64,000 bases of DNA from Puia dinghuensis (GCF_014642875.1 NZ_BMJC01000009.1:62001-126000), one strand, 5' to 3'. Numbered from the stretch's first letter, positions 17,030 through 26,197 are shown. Translations and numbers: made by a program. Notes: generated by a model not told the origin, from the sequence alone.

Positions 17030-19243
17030 ATGTTATTACTCCTCCTGCGAACCTGCGTCCTTCGTTTCTCCTTTCTTTTGCTTTTTTTTGCTGCCAGCAG
17101 CGTTTACGTTTACGCCCAACCGGGCTCTACTTTATTGAAGTGGAGTAAGGAAGGGAATTCTTTCTATAAGGTTAGTTCGGGGGCGATTGTCCGGGTGGAC
17201 TTACCGGATAATCGCGAGACCGTACTTGTTTCCGGGGAAATGTTGATACCGTTCGGTCACGGAAGACCGTTGGTCGTCCGGGATTTTTCTTTTTCGGCGG
17301 ACGGGAAGAAAGTGCTTATCTATACCAATGCCAAAAGGGTATGGCGTTATGATACCCGCGGGGACTATTGGGTCCTGGACAGGGGTAGCCGCCAATTGAC
17401 GCAGATCGGCAGGGGCAGGCCGGCATCCTCGTTGCTATTTGCCAAATTCTCGCCCGATGGATCGAAGGTGGCTTATTGCAGCGAGCATAATGTTTATGTC
17501 GAGGACCTGGCTACGGGGGTGGCGCGGTGTCTGACGTCGACGGATGGTACGCCGAAGCTGATCAACGGAACCTTTGACTGGGCTTATGAGGAAGAGTTGG
17601 AATGCCGGGATGGATTTCGCTGGAGTCCCGATGGGCAGCGGATCGCCTATTGGCAGATCGATGCCAACAAGATAAAGGATTATCTCATGTTGAATACTAC
17701 TGATTCGACGTATCCTTTTGTAGTCAAAGTGGAATACCCGGTTGCGGGAGAGACGCCTTCGCCTTATCGTATCGGGGTCGTCGATGTGGCTACGGGCGCC
17801 AATCGCTGGATGGAGATTCCCGGTGACCCCCGGCAGACCTATCTTCCGCGGATGGAATGGGTGGCGGGTTCGACAGAACTGATCTTACAGCAACTCAACC
17901 GGAAGCAAAACGAGAGCAAACTGTTGCTGGCTGATGTCGCCACGGGGAAGACCACGGAGATCTATGATGAAAAGGACAGCGCTTATATCGAGTGTAAGGG
18001 CGCCTGGCAGGATGGAGTGATTGCCGGTTGGGACTGGATCAGTGGCGGAAGGGAATTTCTCTGGGTGACGGAGAAGGATGGCTGGCGGCATATCTACCGG
18101 GTGAGCCGGGATGGCCATAAGGAGGTGCTGGTGACCCGGGGGGCTTATGATGTTATCCGGGTTAACCTTATCGATGAGCGGGGTGGCTACGTGTATTTTA
18201 TGGCCAGTCCGATGAATGCCACCCAGAAATACCTGTACCGGACGCGACTGGACGGGAAGGGTGTGTCCGAACGGATCACGCCTGCCAATGAACCCGGGAC
18301 ACATGAATACGATCTCTCCCCGGATGCCCGGTTTGCTCTGCATACTTATAGCAATGCGAATATGGAAGAACGGCAGGAAATGGTCAGTTTACCCGGTGGG
18401 GTGGCGCTGGCAAGGGGCACTGATGGGACGGCTGGCGGCAGGGTGGTGTCCGGGCGGAAGGTGGAATTTTTTACCATTCGGACCAGGGATGGGGTGAAAA
18501 TGGATGGCTGGATGGTAAAACCGCTGCATTTCGACAGCACGAAGAAATATCCCGTTGTTTTTTATGTATATGGCGAGCCGGCCGCGCAGACGGTGCTTGA
18601 CGAGTATGGGGTGGCGAGTAATCCCCTTTATGTCGGGGATATGGCTGCGGACGGCTATATCTACCTCAGTGTGGATAACCGGGGTACGCCGGGGCCGAAG
18701 GGCAGGGCCTGGCGGAAGGCTATCTACCGGCAGATAGGCAGGATCAATATCCGGGACCAGGCGATGGCTGCGAAGGAGATATTGAAGTGGCCGTTTGTGG
18801 ACAGTAGCCGGGTCGCGGTGTGGGGATGGAGCGGGGGTGGGTCGAGCACGCTGAATCTTTTGTTTCAGTATCCCGAAATTTATAAGACGGGGATCTCGGT
18901 AGCGGCGGTGGGCAACCAGCTGAGCTATGACAACCTGTACCAGGAGCGGTATATGGGGCTTCCGCAAGAGAATGCGGAGGATTTTGTGGCTGGGTCACCG
19001 ATCACTTATGCCAAGAATTTACGGGGTCATTTGTTATATATTCATGGGACGGGTGATGACAATGTGCATTACCAGAATGCCGAGCGGTTGTTGAATGCGT
19101 TGATCGCTGCTAATAAAGTATTCCAGTTTATGGCCTATCCCAACCGCAGCCATGGGATCTTCGAGGGGGATGGGACGCGGCAACACCTGGCTACTTTATA
19201 TACCGACTTTTTACAGCGGAATTGTCCGGGGGGCGGGCGCTAG
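17030..19243 (+). CDS. Dipeptidyl peptidase IV-like serine peptidase (family S9)
   Basis: The 737-residue exported peptidase has a hydrophobic leader (residues 10-30), a DPP-IV N-terminal beta-propeller from about 80 to 450, and a C-terminal alpha/beta-hydrolase domain. The catalytic triad reads Ser601 in GWSGGGSS, Asp676/Asp677 in HGTGDDNVH, and His708 in NRSHGIF. The propeller keeps the Glu pair motif as WAYEEELECRDGFRWSPDG, which in DPP-IV binds the substrate N-terminus. It is expected to release Xaa-Pro dipeptides from peptides in the periplasm. The start at 17030 places the hydrophobic leader at the N-terminus. Confidence 0.93.
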   Translation: MLLLLLRTCVLRFSFLLLFFAASSVYVYAQPGSTLLKWSKEGNSFYKVSSGAIVRVDLPDNRETVLVSGEMLIPFGHGRPLVVRDFSFSADGKKVLIYTNAKRVWRYDTRGDYWVLDRGSRQLTQIGRGRPASSLLFAKFSPDGSKVAYCSEHNVYVEDLATGVARCLTSTDGTPKLINGTFDWAYEEELECRDGFRWSPDGQRIAYWQIDANKIKDYLMLNTTDSTYPFVVKVEYPVAGETPSPYRIGVVDVATGANRWMEIPGDPRQTYLPRMEWVAGSTELILQQLNRKQNESKLLLADVATGKTTEIYDEKDSAYIECKGAWQDGVIAGWDWISGGREFLWVTEKDGWRHIYRVSRDGHKEVLVTRGAYDVIRVNLIDERGGYVYFMASPMNATQKYLYRTRLDGKGVSERITPANEPGTHEYDLSPDARFALHTYSNANMEERQEMVSLPGGVALARGTDGTAGGRVVSGRKVEFFTIRTRDGVKMDGWMVKPLHFDSTKKYPVVFYVYGEPAAQTVLDEYGVASNPLYVGDMAADGYIYLSVDNRGTPGPKGRAWRKAIYRQIGRINIRDQAMAAKEILKWPFVDSSRVAVWGWSGGGSSTLNLLFQYPEIYKTGISVAAVGNQLSYDNLYQERYMGLPQENAEDFVAGSPITYAKNLRGHLLYIHGTGDDNVHYQNAERLLNALIAANKVFQFMAYPNRSHGIFEGDGTRQHLATLYTDFLQRNCPGGGR

Positions 19244-19312
19244 GCGCGGCGGAATTGTCCGGATGGGGGAGGCAGGCGGGGTAAACAGGTCAGAGGTCAG
19301 TCAGGAGGCCGG

Positions 19313-20122
19313 TTAGTCGATGCCATTGTAGATATCCAGAGCTTTTTTGGCGTGTTTGCCTGCATTGAACAGGGGAATCATTCCCGAGAGCATTGTTGGC
19401 AGGCCGAGGTAGAACAGGGCGGAAGGGCCGTAATGGGGCGGGAGGGGCGGCATGGGCGGCGGGTTGAAGGGGTTGGCCTGGGCGGCATTGAACCAGTTGT
19501 TCGAGGCTGTTTTGTAAGCATTTTGCGCGTCCTGGCTGCGGTGGACGCCCTGTAAGATGCCTGCGAAGCTAAAGACCACGCCGGTGACCATGAGACCGAT
19601 GCCCAGGTAGACATTGGTGCGGCCGACCTGAAGCTCATGGGTGCTTGCAGGGTTGTCGGCCATTGCGTACTTCAGGTTGCGGAAATTGAGGCGCAGGATA
19701 GTCCCATCCGGGTCTTTGCGGAAATACCAGTCTTTCTGTTGGGTCGAATAGGTCGTCGGGATTTGCGGTCCGCCGGGTGTGGTGGAGGCAAAAACGGTCT
19801 CTGTTGTAGAATAGCACTGCGAATACAAGGAGATACGGCGTCCTTCGTGGTCCAGCCTGTAGGCGTCGAAAAACCCGTTGGGGTTGCCGATGGCGAAGGC
19901 GCCGTCCCATCCCTTGAATTCCTTTGCTTCGCTGAGGGGGATCTTTTGGTTATTGTCGAGGAGCAGGTAGCTGTTGCGGGAACGGATGAGTTGGACCTTG
20001 TTGCTGTATAGGGTGGTCCCGTTGAGGAGGCGGACGAAGTAGAGGGAATCTTTTGAGAGTGGTTGGGCGTAAGTGGTGAGGCATGCGAGGGTGGCGATGA
20101 GGAAGAATAAGGACTTTTTCAT
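19313..20122 (-). CDS. Exported protein with C-terminal membrane segments, unknown function
   Basis: The 269-residue protein has signal peptide MKKSLFFLIATLACLTTYAQ. An N-terminal region follows with KDSLYFVRLLNGTTLYSNKVQLI and LLLDNNQKIPLSEAKEFKGWDG. Near residues 170-190 there is a hydrophobic helix (YLGIGLMVTGVVFSFAGIL), then a Pro/Asn-rich stretch (215-232) and a second hydrophobic helix near 235-252. I do not recognise the family; a structurally similar style is common among Bacteroidota exported proteins of unknown role. It is convergent with the peptidase gene and divergent from rpsJ. Confidence 0.7.
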   Translation of the reverse strand: MKKSLFFLIATLACLTTYAQPLSKDSLYFVRLLNGTTLYSNKVQLIRSRNSYLLLDNNQKIPLSEAKEFKGWDGAFAIGNPNGFFDAYRLDHEGRRISLYSQCYSTTETVFASTTPGGPQIPTTYSTQQKDWYFRKDPDGTILRLNFRNLKYAMADNPASTHELQVGRTNVYLGIGLMVTGVVFSFAGILQGVHRSQDAQNAYKTASNNWFNAAQANPFNPPPMPPLPPHYGPSALFYLGLPTMLSGMIPLFNAGKHAKKALDIYNGID

Positions 20123-20367
20123 GGTGTTGTGTGTTTAAGGTTGGAGTGAAGTTATTTGATCTATTCAGGGGTTTCTCATTAAAATCAATTGAGGGGCAGG
20201 CAGTTGTGAGGAGCGGTATGCGCTCGTGGCGGGGCGTGTTAAGGCCCGCTTGTCAAGTTGGGAAGCCATTGGTGGATCGGACTCGTGGGTGGGGAGGACC
20301 GCTTGGGGGCGGATATGGGAGCCAGTGGGGGAGTGGGGATTAATTTTTTTGAAAAAACGCCTGATTC

Positions 20368-20400
20368 TTTGGTTAGTAACTAAACAATTACATACCTTTG
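20368..20400 (+). promoter_or_regulatory. Promoter of the S10 ribosomal operon
   Basis: TTTG at 20368-20371 and TACCTTTG at 20393-20400 are 21 bp apart and fit the Bacteroidota consensus. The rpsJ ATG is 30 bp downstream. The 309-bp gap 20123-20430 otherwise holds no gene. Confidence 0.7.
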
Positions 20401-20430
20401 CATCCCATTCGAAAAAATGGGATTTGGCTT

Positions 20431-20736
20431 ATGTCTCAACGAATCAGAATCAAATTACAGTCATACGATCACAATTTGGTGGACAAATCTGCCGAAAAGA
20501 TCGTTAAAACCGTGCGTAGTACGGGTGCTGTGGTGACGGGTCCTATTCCCTTACCCACCCGTAAGAAGATCTTTACTGTACTTCGTTCGCCGCACGTCAA
20601 TAAGAAGGCCCGTGAGCAGTTTCAGCTGCATACGCACAAGCGCCTGTTGGACATCTACACTTCCTCTTCGCGGACGGTAGATGCGTTGTCCAAGCTGGAT
20701 TTGCCTTCCGGTGTGGATGTTGAGATCAAGGCGTAA
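20431..20736 (+). CDS. rpsJ: 30S ribosomal protein S10
   Basis: S10 is a 30S head protein and the NusE partner of NusB/NusG. The 101-residue protein opens [25 protein letters not shown] and has [28 protein letters not shown] and HKRLLDIY. The ATG at 20431 is chosen over an in-frame start 33 bp upstream, because the extra residues are not part of the family. It is unusually separated from rplC by 407 bp of apparently structured non-coding sequence. Confidence 0.98.
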   Translation: MSQRIRIKLQSYDHNLVDKSAEKIVKTVRSTGAVVTGPIPLPTRKKIFTVLRSPHVNKKAREQFQLHTHKRLLDIYTSSSRTVDALSKLDLPSGVDVEIKA

Positions 20737-20756
20737 GCCGAAGGTTAGTGGCCGCA

Positions 20757-21137
20757 GCCCTATGCGTAGCGATTGGGGCAATAGTAGTTCTTTGGTTCAT
20801 CTGTAAACTCCTGTAAAGGATAAAACAGCGCTGGACTTTATGGATTGCCAGAGGCTAAACGCCGATGGCAAAGGATCGTAAGATCACGTAACTTATCCCG
20901 GGTGACCGGGGTGATACATATGAACAAGCCGTTCGGGGTTTGTTTACTGCCGGTACTTCTGTTTCTCCGGATCCGTGCAAGACGGACGAAGAGCGACGCA
21001 AAGAAAAGGTCGGCTGCAAACGAGGGATTGAAGATGTAGATCGATGCTACAGGCCGGGGCGCGATGAGCGACCGGGCCGAATGCCAATCATGTAGTAAGT
21101 CTATGTCCTGTCTCATGCCCGATGGCACAAATTTTTT
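20757..21137 (+). ncRNA. Candidate structured RNA in the rpsJ-rplC gap
   Basis: The 407-bp gap between S10 and L3 has no convincing gene but shows many hairpins by eye. GCCCTA pairs with TTGGGGC (20757-20779). A stem at 20845-20871 (TTGCCA and GGC arms) contains a symmetric GA/GA internal loop. GATC-GTAA-GATC lies at 20874-20885. A 9-bp stem closed by a GTGA loop lies at 20893-20914. TCCGT/ACGGA and TGTAG/CTACA stems follow, then a long imperfect hairpin near 21050-21077. A weak TGCC/GGCA stem with a six-T run ends just before the rplC ATG. Two GNRA loops and a tandem G-A motif are typical of natural RNA. It may be an operon-internal regulatory leader or an independent RNA. Folding was manual. 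Confidence 0.45.
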
Positions 21138-21143
21138 AAGAAA

Positions 21144-21761
21144 ATGAAAGGCATTATTGGTAAAAAGATCGGGATGACCAGCGTCTTCAGTCCTGATGGC
21201 AAACAAACAGCCGTCACGATCATTGAAGCGGGTCCCTGTGTAGTTACGCAGGTGAAGACCAAGGAGACTGACGGTTACACTTCCCTCCAATTAGCATTTG
21301 GCGACAAGAAAGAGAAACACACTACTGCAGCTGAAAAAAATCACTTCGCCAAATCCAACACTTCTCCCAAGCAGTTCGTAAAAGAGTTCCGCAATTTTTC
21401 CATAGAAAAAGCCCTCGGTGAGTCCGTTACCGTTGACATTTTCGCCGAAGGCGATAAGGTCGAGGTAGTTGGCACATCGAAGGGTAAAGGTTTTCAGGGT
21501 GTCGTAAAGCGTCATGGATTCCATGGGGTTGGTGAGCAGTCGCACGGTCAGCACGACCGTCAGCGTGCTCCCGGTTCGCTTGGTAACTCTTCTGACGCCA
21601 GCCGCGTTATGAAGGGTGTCCGCATGGCGGGCCGGATGGGTGGCGACCGGGTGAAGGTGAAGAGCCTGAAGGTTGTCAAGATCTTCCCTGAGAAGAACTA
21701 TATCCTGGTGAGCGGATCGGTTCCCGGTCATAACGGAGCAATTGTATACATTCAGAAGTAA
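21144..21761 (+). CDS. rplC: 50S ribosomal protein L3
   Basis: L3 binds 23S rRNA early in assembly and reaches the peptidyl-transferase region. The 205-residue protein opens MKGIIGKKIGMTSVF and has KGKGFQGVVKRHGFHGVGEQSHGQHDRQRAPGSLG and MAGRMGGDRVKVKSLKVV. A short T-run and weak hairpin end 7 bp before the ATG, so its translation may be influenced by the preceding structured segment. It is followed by rplD at 36 bp. Confidence 0.98.
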   Translation: MKGIIGKKIGMTSVFSPDGKQTAVTIIEAGPCVVTQVKTKETDGYTSLQLAFGDKKEKHTTAAEKNHFAKSNTSPKQFVKEFRNFSIEKALGESVTVDIFAEGDKVEVVGTSKGKGFQGVVKRHGFHGVGEQSHGQHDRQRAPGSLGNSSDASRVMKGVRMAGRMGGDRVKVKSLKVVKIFPEKNYILVSGSVPGHNGAIVYIQK

Positions 21762-21797
21762 TCAGGTTTAAACCTTTAATTCTTTAATTGAAGTAAA

Positions 21798-22436
21798 ATG
21801 CAAGCAGACGTTTTAAATATAGAAGGAAAGAAGACTGGCCGGACGGTGGAATTGCCGGAGGAGATCTTTGGCGTCGAGCCGAATGATCATGTGATCTACC
21901 TGGCTGTCAAGCAATATTTGGCTGCACAGCGTCAGGGTACGCACAAGGTGAAGACCCGTTTGGAAGTAAAGGGTTCGAGCAAGAAGCTCCATCGTCAGAA
22001 GGGTACGGGCGGTAGCCGTAAGGGTAACCTGCGTAACCCGTTGTACAAGGGTGGTGGTACCATTTTCGGTCCCAAACCCCGTGACTACGACTTCAAGCTG
22101 AACCGTAAGGTGAAGGATCTGGCCAAGATCTCCGCATTGGCTTATAAGGCCAAGGGGAATGCGATCGTGGTAGTAGAGGACATCAAGCTGGAAGCTCCCA
22201 AGACAAAGCAATTCGTTGAAACGCTGGCGAACCTGAACGTTGCCGATAAGAAGGTGTTGTTTGTACTGCCTGCCGAATACGATAGTAACCTGTACAAGAG
22301 CCTGCGTAACTTGCCGAAGGTGGAAGGTACGATGCTGGTCGATATCAATACCTATGACATCGTGAATGCAGAGGTGTTGGTGTTGAGTGAGGGTGCTGCG
22401 AAGATCTTCGCGGATTCCGAGGAAGTAAATGCTTAA
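21798..22436 (+). CDS. rplD: 50S ribosomal protein L4
   Basis: L4 lines the exit tunnel; in enterobacteria it also autoregulates the S10 operon. The 212-residue protein has the tunnel loop GSSKKLHRQKGTGGSRKG (about 60-78) and GGGTIFGPKPRDY, followed by the C-terminal Rossmann-like part (KKVLFVLPAEY). The upstream rpsJ-rplC gap is the obvious place to look for an L4- or L3-responsive RNA, but no such regulation is shown here. Confidence 0.98.
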   Translation: MQADVLNIEGKKTGRTVELPEEIFGVEPNDHVIYLAVKQYLAAQRQGTHKVKTRLEVKGSSKKLHRQKGTGGSRKGNLRNPLYKGGGTIFGPKPRDYDFKLNRKVKDLAKISALAYKAKGNAIVVVEDIKLEAPKTKQFVETLANLNVADKKVLFVLPAEYDSNLYKSLRNLPKVEGTMLVDINTYDIVNAEVLVLSEGAAKIFADSEEVNA

Positions 22437-22463
22437 TTGTAATAACAGATTAAATTATAAGAG

Positions 22464-22763
22464 ATGAAACTCTCTGAAGTTTTAGTAAAACCGATACTGA
22501 CAGAAAAGGCAAATGCCCAGCAGGACAAGCTGCGCCGGTATGCTTTCCGTGTCAACCGTAAGGCGAACAAATTAGAGATCAAGAAGGCCGTGGAAGATTT
22601 CTACGGAGTCAAGGTTGTGGATGTGAATACCTCGGTGGTACCCGGTAAGAACAAGACGCGCTTTACGAAGGCCGGATATGTGCAGGGCCGCAAGCCTGCC
22701 TATAAGAAGGCGCTGGTAACGGTAGCGGAGGGTGAAACGATCGATCTTTACGCAAGTATTTAA
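22464..22763 (+). CDS. rplW: 50S ribosomal protein L23
   Basis: L23 sits at the tunnel exit and docks trigger factor and SRP. The 99-residue protein has VLVKPILTEKANAQQDKLRRYAF and FRVNRKANKLEIKKAVEDFYGVKVVDVNT, followed by the KTRFTKAGYVQGRKPAYKKALVTV strand pair. It lies 27 bp after rplD and 21 bp before rplB. Confidence 0.98.
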   Translation: MKLSEVLVKPILTEKANAQQDKLRRYAFRVNRKANKLEIKKAVEDFYGVKVVDVNTSVVPGKNKTRFTKAGYVQGRKPAYKKALVTVAEGETIDLYASI

Positions 22764-22784
22764 AATAATTAAACGACAACAGAG

Positions 22785-23624
22785 ATGGCACTGAAAAAAT
22801 ACAAACCGATCACCGCAGGTACTCGTTGGAGGATTGGTAACGCCTATGCCGAGATCACGAGCGATACTCCGGAGAAGTCCTTGCTGGAGAAGAAAAAGTC
22901 CACCGGGGGCCGGAATATCCAGGGCCGTAGAGCGATGCGCTATATGGGCGGCGGTCACAAGAAGATGTACCGGATCATCGATTTCAAGCGTAATAAGAAG
23001 GAGATCCCTGCTACTGTTGCGTCCATCGAATATGATCCGAACCGTACGGCTTTTATTGCCCTGCTTCATTATACCGATGGTGAGAAGCGTTATATCCTGG
23101 CGCCCCAGGGTTTGCAGGTTGGCGCTACCGTACTGGCCGGTGACAGTGTTGCTCCTGAAGTGGGGAATGCCCTGCAGATGAAGAACATGCCGTTGGGTAC
23201 CAATGTTCACAATATCGAGATGCAGCCTGGTCAGGGTGGCAAGCTGGTGCGCAGCGCCGGTACTTCCGCTCAGTTGACCAACAAGGAAGAAAAATATGCC
23301 GTGTTGAAGATGCCTTCCGGCGAATTGCGTAAGGTGTTGATCAATTGTTATGCTACTGTAGGGGTTGTTTCGAACAGCGACCACTCGCTGCAGAGCATGG
23401 GTAAGGCGGGTCGCAATCGTTGGAGAGGCATCCGTCCGCGGAATCGTGGTGTAGCGATGAACCCTGTGGATCACCCGATGGGTGGTGGTGAAGGTAAGGC
23501 ATCCGGTGGACAGCCCCGGAGCAGGAATGCCCAGTACAGCCGCGGTCTGAAGACCCGTCAGAAGGGCAAGAACAGTGACCATATGATCATCCAACGGAAG
23601 AACGGTAAAAAATTGTCGAAATAA
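22785..23624 (+). CDS. rplB: 50S ribosomal protein L2
   Basis: L2 is needed for subunit joining and peptidyl transfer. The 279-residue protein begins [15 protein letters not shown], has [17 protein letters not shown] in the middle, and carries the conserved [13 protein letters not shown] with the histidine near the catalytic centre. The protein ends with a basic tail. It follows rplW in the S10 operon order. Confidence 0.98.
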   Translation: MALKKYKPITAGTRWRIGNAYAEITSDTPEKSLLEKKKSTGGRNIQGRRAMRYMGGGHKKMYRIIDFKRNKKEIPATVASIEYDPNRTAFIALLHYTDGEKRYILAPQGLQVGATVLAGDSVAPEVGNALQMKNMPLGTNVHNIEMQPGQGGKLVRSAGTSAQLTNKEEKYAVLKMPSGELRKVLINCYATVGVVSNSDHSLQSMGKAGRNRWRGIRPRNRGVAMNPVDHPMGGGEGKASGGQPRSRNAQYSRGLKTRQKGKNSDHMIIQRKNGKKLSK

Positions 23625-23640
23625 TTTATAATAATCAATT

Positions 23641-23913
23641 ATGGGTCGTTCAATTAAAAAAGGTCCTTACGTAGACTCCAACCTGGAAGAGAAGATACTG
23701 GCTATCAATGAAGGGACAGCCAAGAAGGGTGTGATCAAAACCTGGAGCCGCCGTAGTACTATCACCCCGGATTTCGTGGGTCATACGCTGGCGGTGCACA
23801 ATGGTAACAAGTTTATCCCTGTGTATGTGACGGAGTTTATGGTTGGGCATAAGCTTGGTGAGTTTGCACCTACCCGCAACTTCAAAGGACATTCGAGCAA
23901 GAAGATCGCTTAA
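23641..23913 (+). CDS. rpsS: 30S ribosomal protein S19
   Basis: S19 lies in the 30S head next to the A-site finger. The 90-residue sequence [12 protein letters not shown], then [34 protein letters not shown] and FKGHSSKK, matches the family throughout. It is 16 bp after rplB and 11 bp before rplV. Confidence 0.98.
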   Translation: MGRSIKKGPYVDSNLEEKILAINEGTAKKGVIKTWSRRSTITPDFVGHTLAVHNGNKFIPVYVTEFMVGHKLGEFAPTRNFKGHSSKKIA

Positions 23914-23924
23914 ACTAATTATAC

Positions 23925-24281
23925 ATGGAAGCAGTAGCTAAATTGAGAAATTATCCGACGTCGCCCCGTAAGATGCGTTTACTGGCCGATGAGATTCGCG
24001 GTATGCATGTTGAGAAGGCCCTGGCATTGCTGGAGCATCATCCGCAACATTCTTCCACTCCGCTGCATAAGCTGTTGTGGAGCGCTGTGAAGAACTGGGA
24101 GCAGAAGAATGAAGGTCAGAGTGCAGCCGATGCCGGTCTGGTAGTGAAGACGGTCTTTGTAGATGGTGGAAGGACTTTGAAGCGGATGCGTCCGGCGCCG
24201 CAGGGTAGAGGTTATCGTGTGCGGAAGAGGAGCAACCACGTAACCATTATCGTTGATTCAAAAGTCGTTTCGGAAAACTAA
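23925..24281 (+). CDS. rplV: 50S ribosomal protein L22
   Basis: L22 spans the large subunit and its beta hairpin lines the exit tunnel. The 118-residue protein has [20 protein letters not shown], a helical core, and the hairpin [28 protein letters not shown]. It occupies its usual place between rpsS and rpsC. The family identity is unambiguous. Confidence 0.97.
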   Translation: MEAVAKLRNYPTSPRKMRLLADEIRGMHVEKALALLEHHPQHSSTPLHKLLWSAVKNWEQKNEGQSAADAGLVVKTVFVDGGRTLKRMRPAPQGRGYRVRKRSNHVTIIVDSKVVSEN

Positions 24282-24306
24282 TTGATAAAACTTATTTAAT
24301 TATAAT

Positions 24307-25173
24307 ATGGGTCAGAAAACGAATCCTATTGGGGCAAGGTTGGGGATCATCCGGGGTTGGGAATCCAACTGGTATGGCAGCAAGAAAGACTATGCTACCA
24401 AGTTGATCGAGGATAACAAGATCAGAACCTACCTGAATGCCCGTATCAATAAGGGAGGGATTGCGAAGATCGTGATCGAGCGGACGCTGAATAAGCTGAT
24501 CGTAACGATCCACACTTCCAAGCCCGGCATCATCATCGGCAAAGGCGGTGGTGAGGTAGATCGTATCAAGGAAGAGCTGAAGAAACTGACAGGCAAGGAT
24601 GATGTTCAGATCAATATTCTGGAGATTCGTCGCCCGGAGCTGGATGCCAACATCGTTGGTGACACCATTGCCCGCCAGATAGAGAATCGTATCAACTATA
24701 AGCGTGCCATCAAGATGGCGATCGCTTCGGCTCTCCGGATGGGCGCCGAGGGGATCAAGATCAAGGTGAGCGGCCGTCTGGGTGGCGCGGAGATCGCGCG
24801 TACGGAAGAGATCAAGCAGGGCCGGACCCCGTTGCATACGCTGCGGATGGATATCGATTACGCGAATGTATATGCGCTGACGGTATATGGGAAGATCGGG
24901 ATCAAGGTTTGGATCTGTAAGGGCGAGGTGCTGGCCAAGCGCGATCTGAACCCCAACTTTGTCGGTGGTAAGGAAGGCGGGCTGAGCGATCGCAGGGACA
25001 GAAGGGATGGCGACCATGATCATGGTCATCGTGGTGATCGTCGTGGTGGCGGTGACAGAGGCGGTGATCGCAGGCATGGTGGTGGTGAGCATCGTGGTGG
25101 CGGAGACCGCAGGCCCGGTGGTGGTGGTGGCGATCGCAATCGTGGTGGTGGCGACCGGGGTGGAAGGCGCTAA
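24307..25173 (+). CDS. rpsC: 30S ribosomal protein S3 with long Gly/Arg/Asp/His tail
   Basis: S3 helps form the mRNA entry tunnel and has helicase-like activity on mRNA. The 288-residue protein begins [24 protein letters not shown]. It has the KH-domain GXXG region [15 protein letters not shown] and a regular C-terminal domain ending near [13 protein letters not shown]. From Ser227 to the end (DNA 24985-25170) it adds about 62 residues made almost only of Gly, Arg, Asp and His in [10 protein letters not shown]-like units. The GC-rich repetitive DNA is in frame and ends at a normal stop, so this is a real extension rather than a frameshift. RGG-like tails usually bind RNA; that is inference here. 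Confidence 0.96.
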   Translation: MGQKTNPIGARLGIIRGWESNWYGSKKDYATKLIEDNKIRTYLNARINKGGIAKIVIERTLNKLIVTIHTSKPGIIIGKGGGEVDRIKEELKKLTGKDDVQINILEIRRPELDANIVGDTIARQIENRINYKRAIKMAIASALRMGAEGIKIKVSGRLGGAEIARTEEIKQGRTPLHTLRMDIDYANVYALTVYGKIGIKVWICKGEVLAKRDLNPNFVGGKEGGLSDRRDRRDGDHDHGHRGDRRGGGDRGGDRRHGGGEHRGGGDRRPGGGGGDRNRGGGDRGGRR

Positions 25174-25219
25174 TGAAATAATAAGATACTCAGATAGATA
25201 ACCAGAAAATAATTCTAAG

Positions 25220-25639
25220 ATGTTACAACCTAAGAGAACCAAGCATAGGAAAGCACAGAAAGGTCGCATCCGTGAGGTCGCAAAGAGAGGGGATACCATT
25301 TCGTTTGGTTCGTATGCTTTGAAATCGCTGGAAGCGATCTGGCTGACCAATCGCCAGCTGGAAGCTGCCCGTCAGGCTCTGACCCGTGCCATGAAGCGTG
25401 AAGGGAATGTGTGGATCAGGGTTTTCCCCGACAAGCCGATCACCAAGAAGCCGTTGGAAGTGCGTATGGGTAAAGGTAAAGGTAACCCCGAGTACTGGGC
25501 TGCTGTAGTCGAGCCGGGTCGTATCCTGTTCGAAGCCGATGGGGTGCCCCTGGCGGTTGCCAAGGAGGCGCTTGAGCTGGCGGCGCAGAAGTTGCCGATC
25601 AAGACGAAGTTTATTGTTCGTCGGGACGTAGTAGCCTAA
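25220..25639 (+). CDS. rplP: 50S ribosomal protein L16
   Basis: L16 organises the A-site region of the large subunit. The 139-residue protein opens [16 protein letters not shown] and has [63 protein letters not shown] and [10 protein letters not shown]. It lies 46 bp after the repetitive rpsC end and 31 bp before rpmC. Confidence 0.98.
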   Translation: MLQPKRTKHRKAQKGRIREVAKRGDTISFGSYALKSLEAIWLTNRQLEAARQALTRAMKREGNVWIRVFPDKPITKKPLEVRMGKGKGNPEYWAAVVEPGRILFEADGVPLAVAKEALELAAQKLPIKTKFIVRRDVVA

Positions 25640-25670
25640 GTAATTTCGAGATAAGTAAAATCAACATACG

Positions 25671-25883
25671 ATGTCAAAGAGAATCGATTTTGTAAATAGC
25701 CTGAAGGATCTGAATGAGAATGACCTGAAGGCCCGCATCCAGGAAGACGAGCTGCGCCTGAAGAAGCTGGAGTTTGCGCATGCTATTTCTCCGCTGGAAA
25801 ATCCGATGAGCATTCGCTCTTTGAGAAAAGATATTGCCCGTCTGAAGACGGCGCTGGCCCAAAAAGCTGGTGTTACGGCTTAA
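25671..25883 (+). CDS. rpmC: 50S ribosomal protein L29
   Basis: L29 is a small two-helix protein at the tunnel exit that helps bind SRP. The 70-residue protein has LNENDLKARIQEDELRLKKLEFAHAISPLENPMSIRSLRKDIARLKTAL in which the helix-loop-helix and the NP-x-IR-xx-R-x-xIAR-xxT signature are intact. Its position before rpsQ is standard. Confidence 0.96.
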   Translation: MSKRIDFVNSLKDLNENDLKARIQEDELRLKKLEFAHAISPLENPMSIRSLRKDIARLKTALAQKAGVTA

Positions 25884-25925
25884 GCCGGCCAAAGGTTAAA
25901 CAATTCAATGCAAAAAGCTAATACA

Positions 25926-26183
25926 ATGGTTGAAAGAAATTTGCGCAAGACAAGGATCGGGGTGGTAAAGAGCAACAAGATGAATAAGACCATCACTGTT
26001 GCGGTTGAACGGAAAGTGAAGCACCCGATCTATGGTAAATTCGTAAAGAAGACTACCAGCTTCCACGCCCATGATGAGAAGAATGAGTGCACTGTGGGGG
26101 ACATCGTGAAGATCATGGAAAGCCGTCCGCTGAGCAAGACCAAGCGCTGGCGCCTGGTCGAGGTGGTGGAGAAGGCTAAATAA
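25926..26183 (+). CDS. rpsQ: 30S ribosomal protein S17
   Basis: S17 is an OB-fold primary 16S-binding protein. The 85-residue protein reads [22 protein letters not shown], then [20 protein letters not shown], then [23 protein letters not shown]. The ATG at 25926 gives the usual opening; an in-frame ATG at 25908 would add six residues. It ends the S10-type gene block and is followed by a 116-bp gap full of hairpins before rplN. Confidence 0.97.
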   Translation: MVERNLRKTRIGVVKSNKMNKTITVAVERKVKHPIYGKFVKKTTSFHAHDEKNECTVGDIVKIMESRPLSKTKRWRLVEVVEKAK

Positions 26184-26197
26184 TTATTATATAGCAG

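Noticed and set aside
20845-21039. 64-codon plus-strand frame in the rpsJ-rplC gap
   Set aside because: It is Arg/Lys-rich, starts inside the GA/GA-loop hairpin region, and has no family resemblance. It remains possible but unsupported.
20737-21143. RNase P RNA, tmRNA or SRP RNA in this gap
   Set aside because: I looked for the conserved core sequences of these RNAs and did not find them.
20838-21290. Minus-strand frame overlapping the rpsJ-rplC gap and the start of rplC
   Set aside because: It runs into L3 coding sequence and shows no protein-like pattern. The gap is better described as structured non-coding sequence.
24292-25350. Minus-strand frame opposite rpsC
   Set aside because: Its Thr/Ala/Ile repeats are the antisense reading of the Gly/Arg/Asp codons of the S3 tail.
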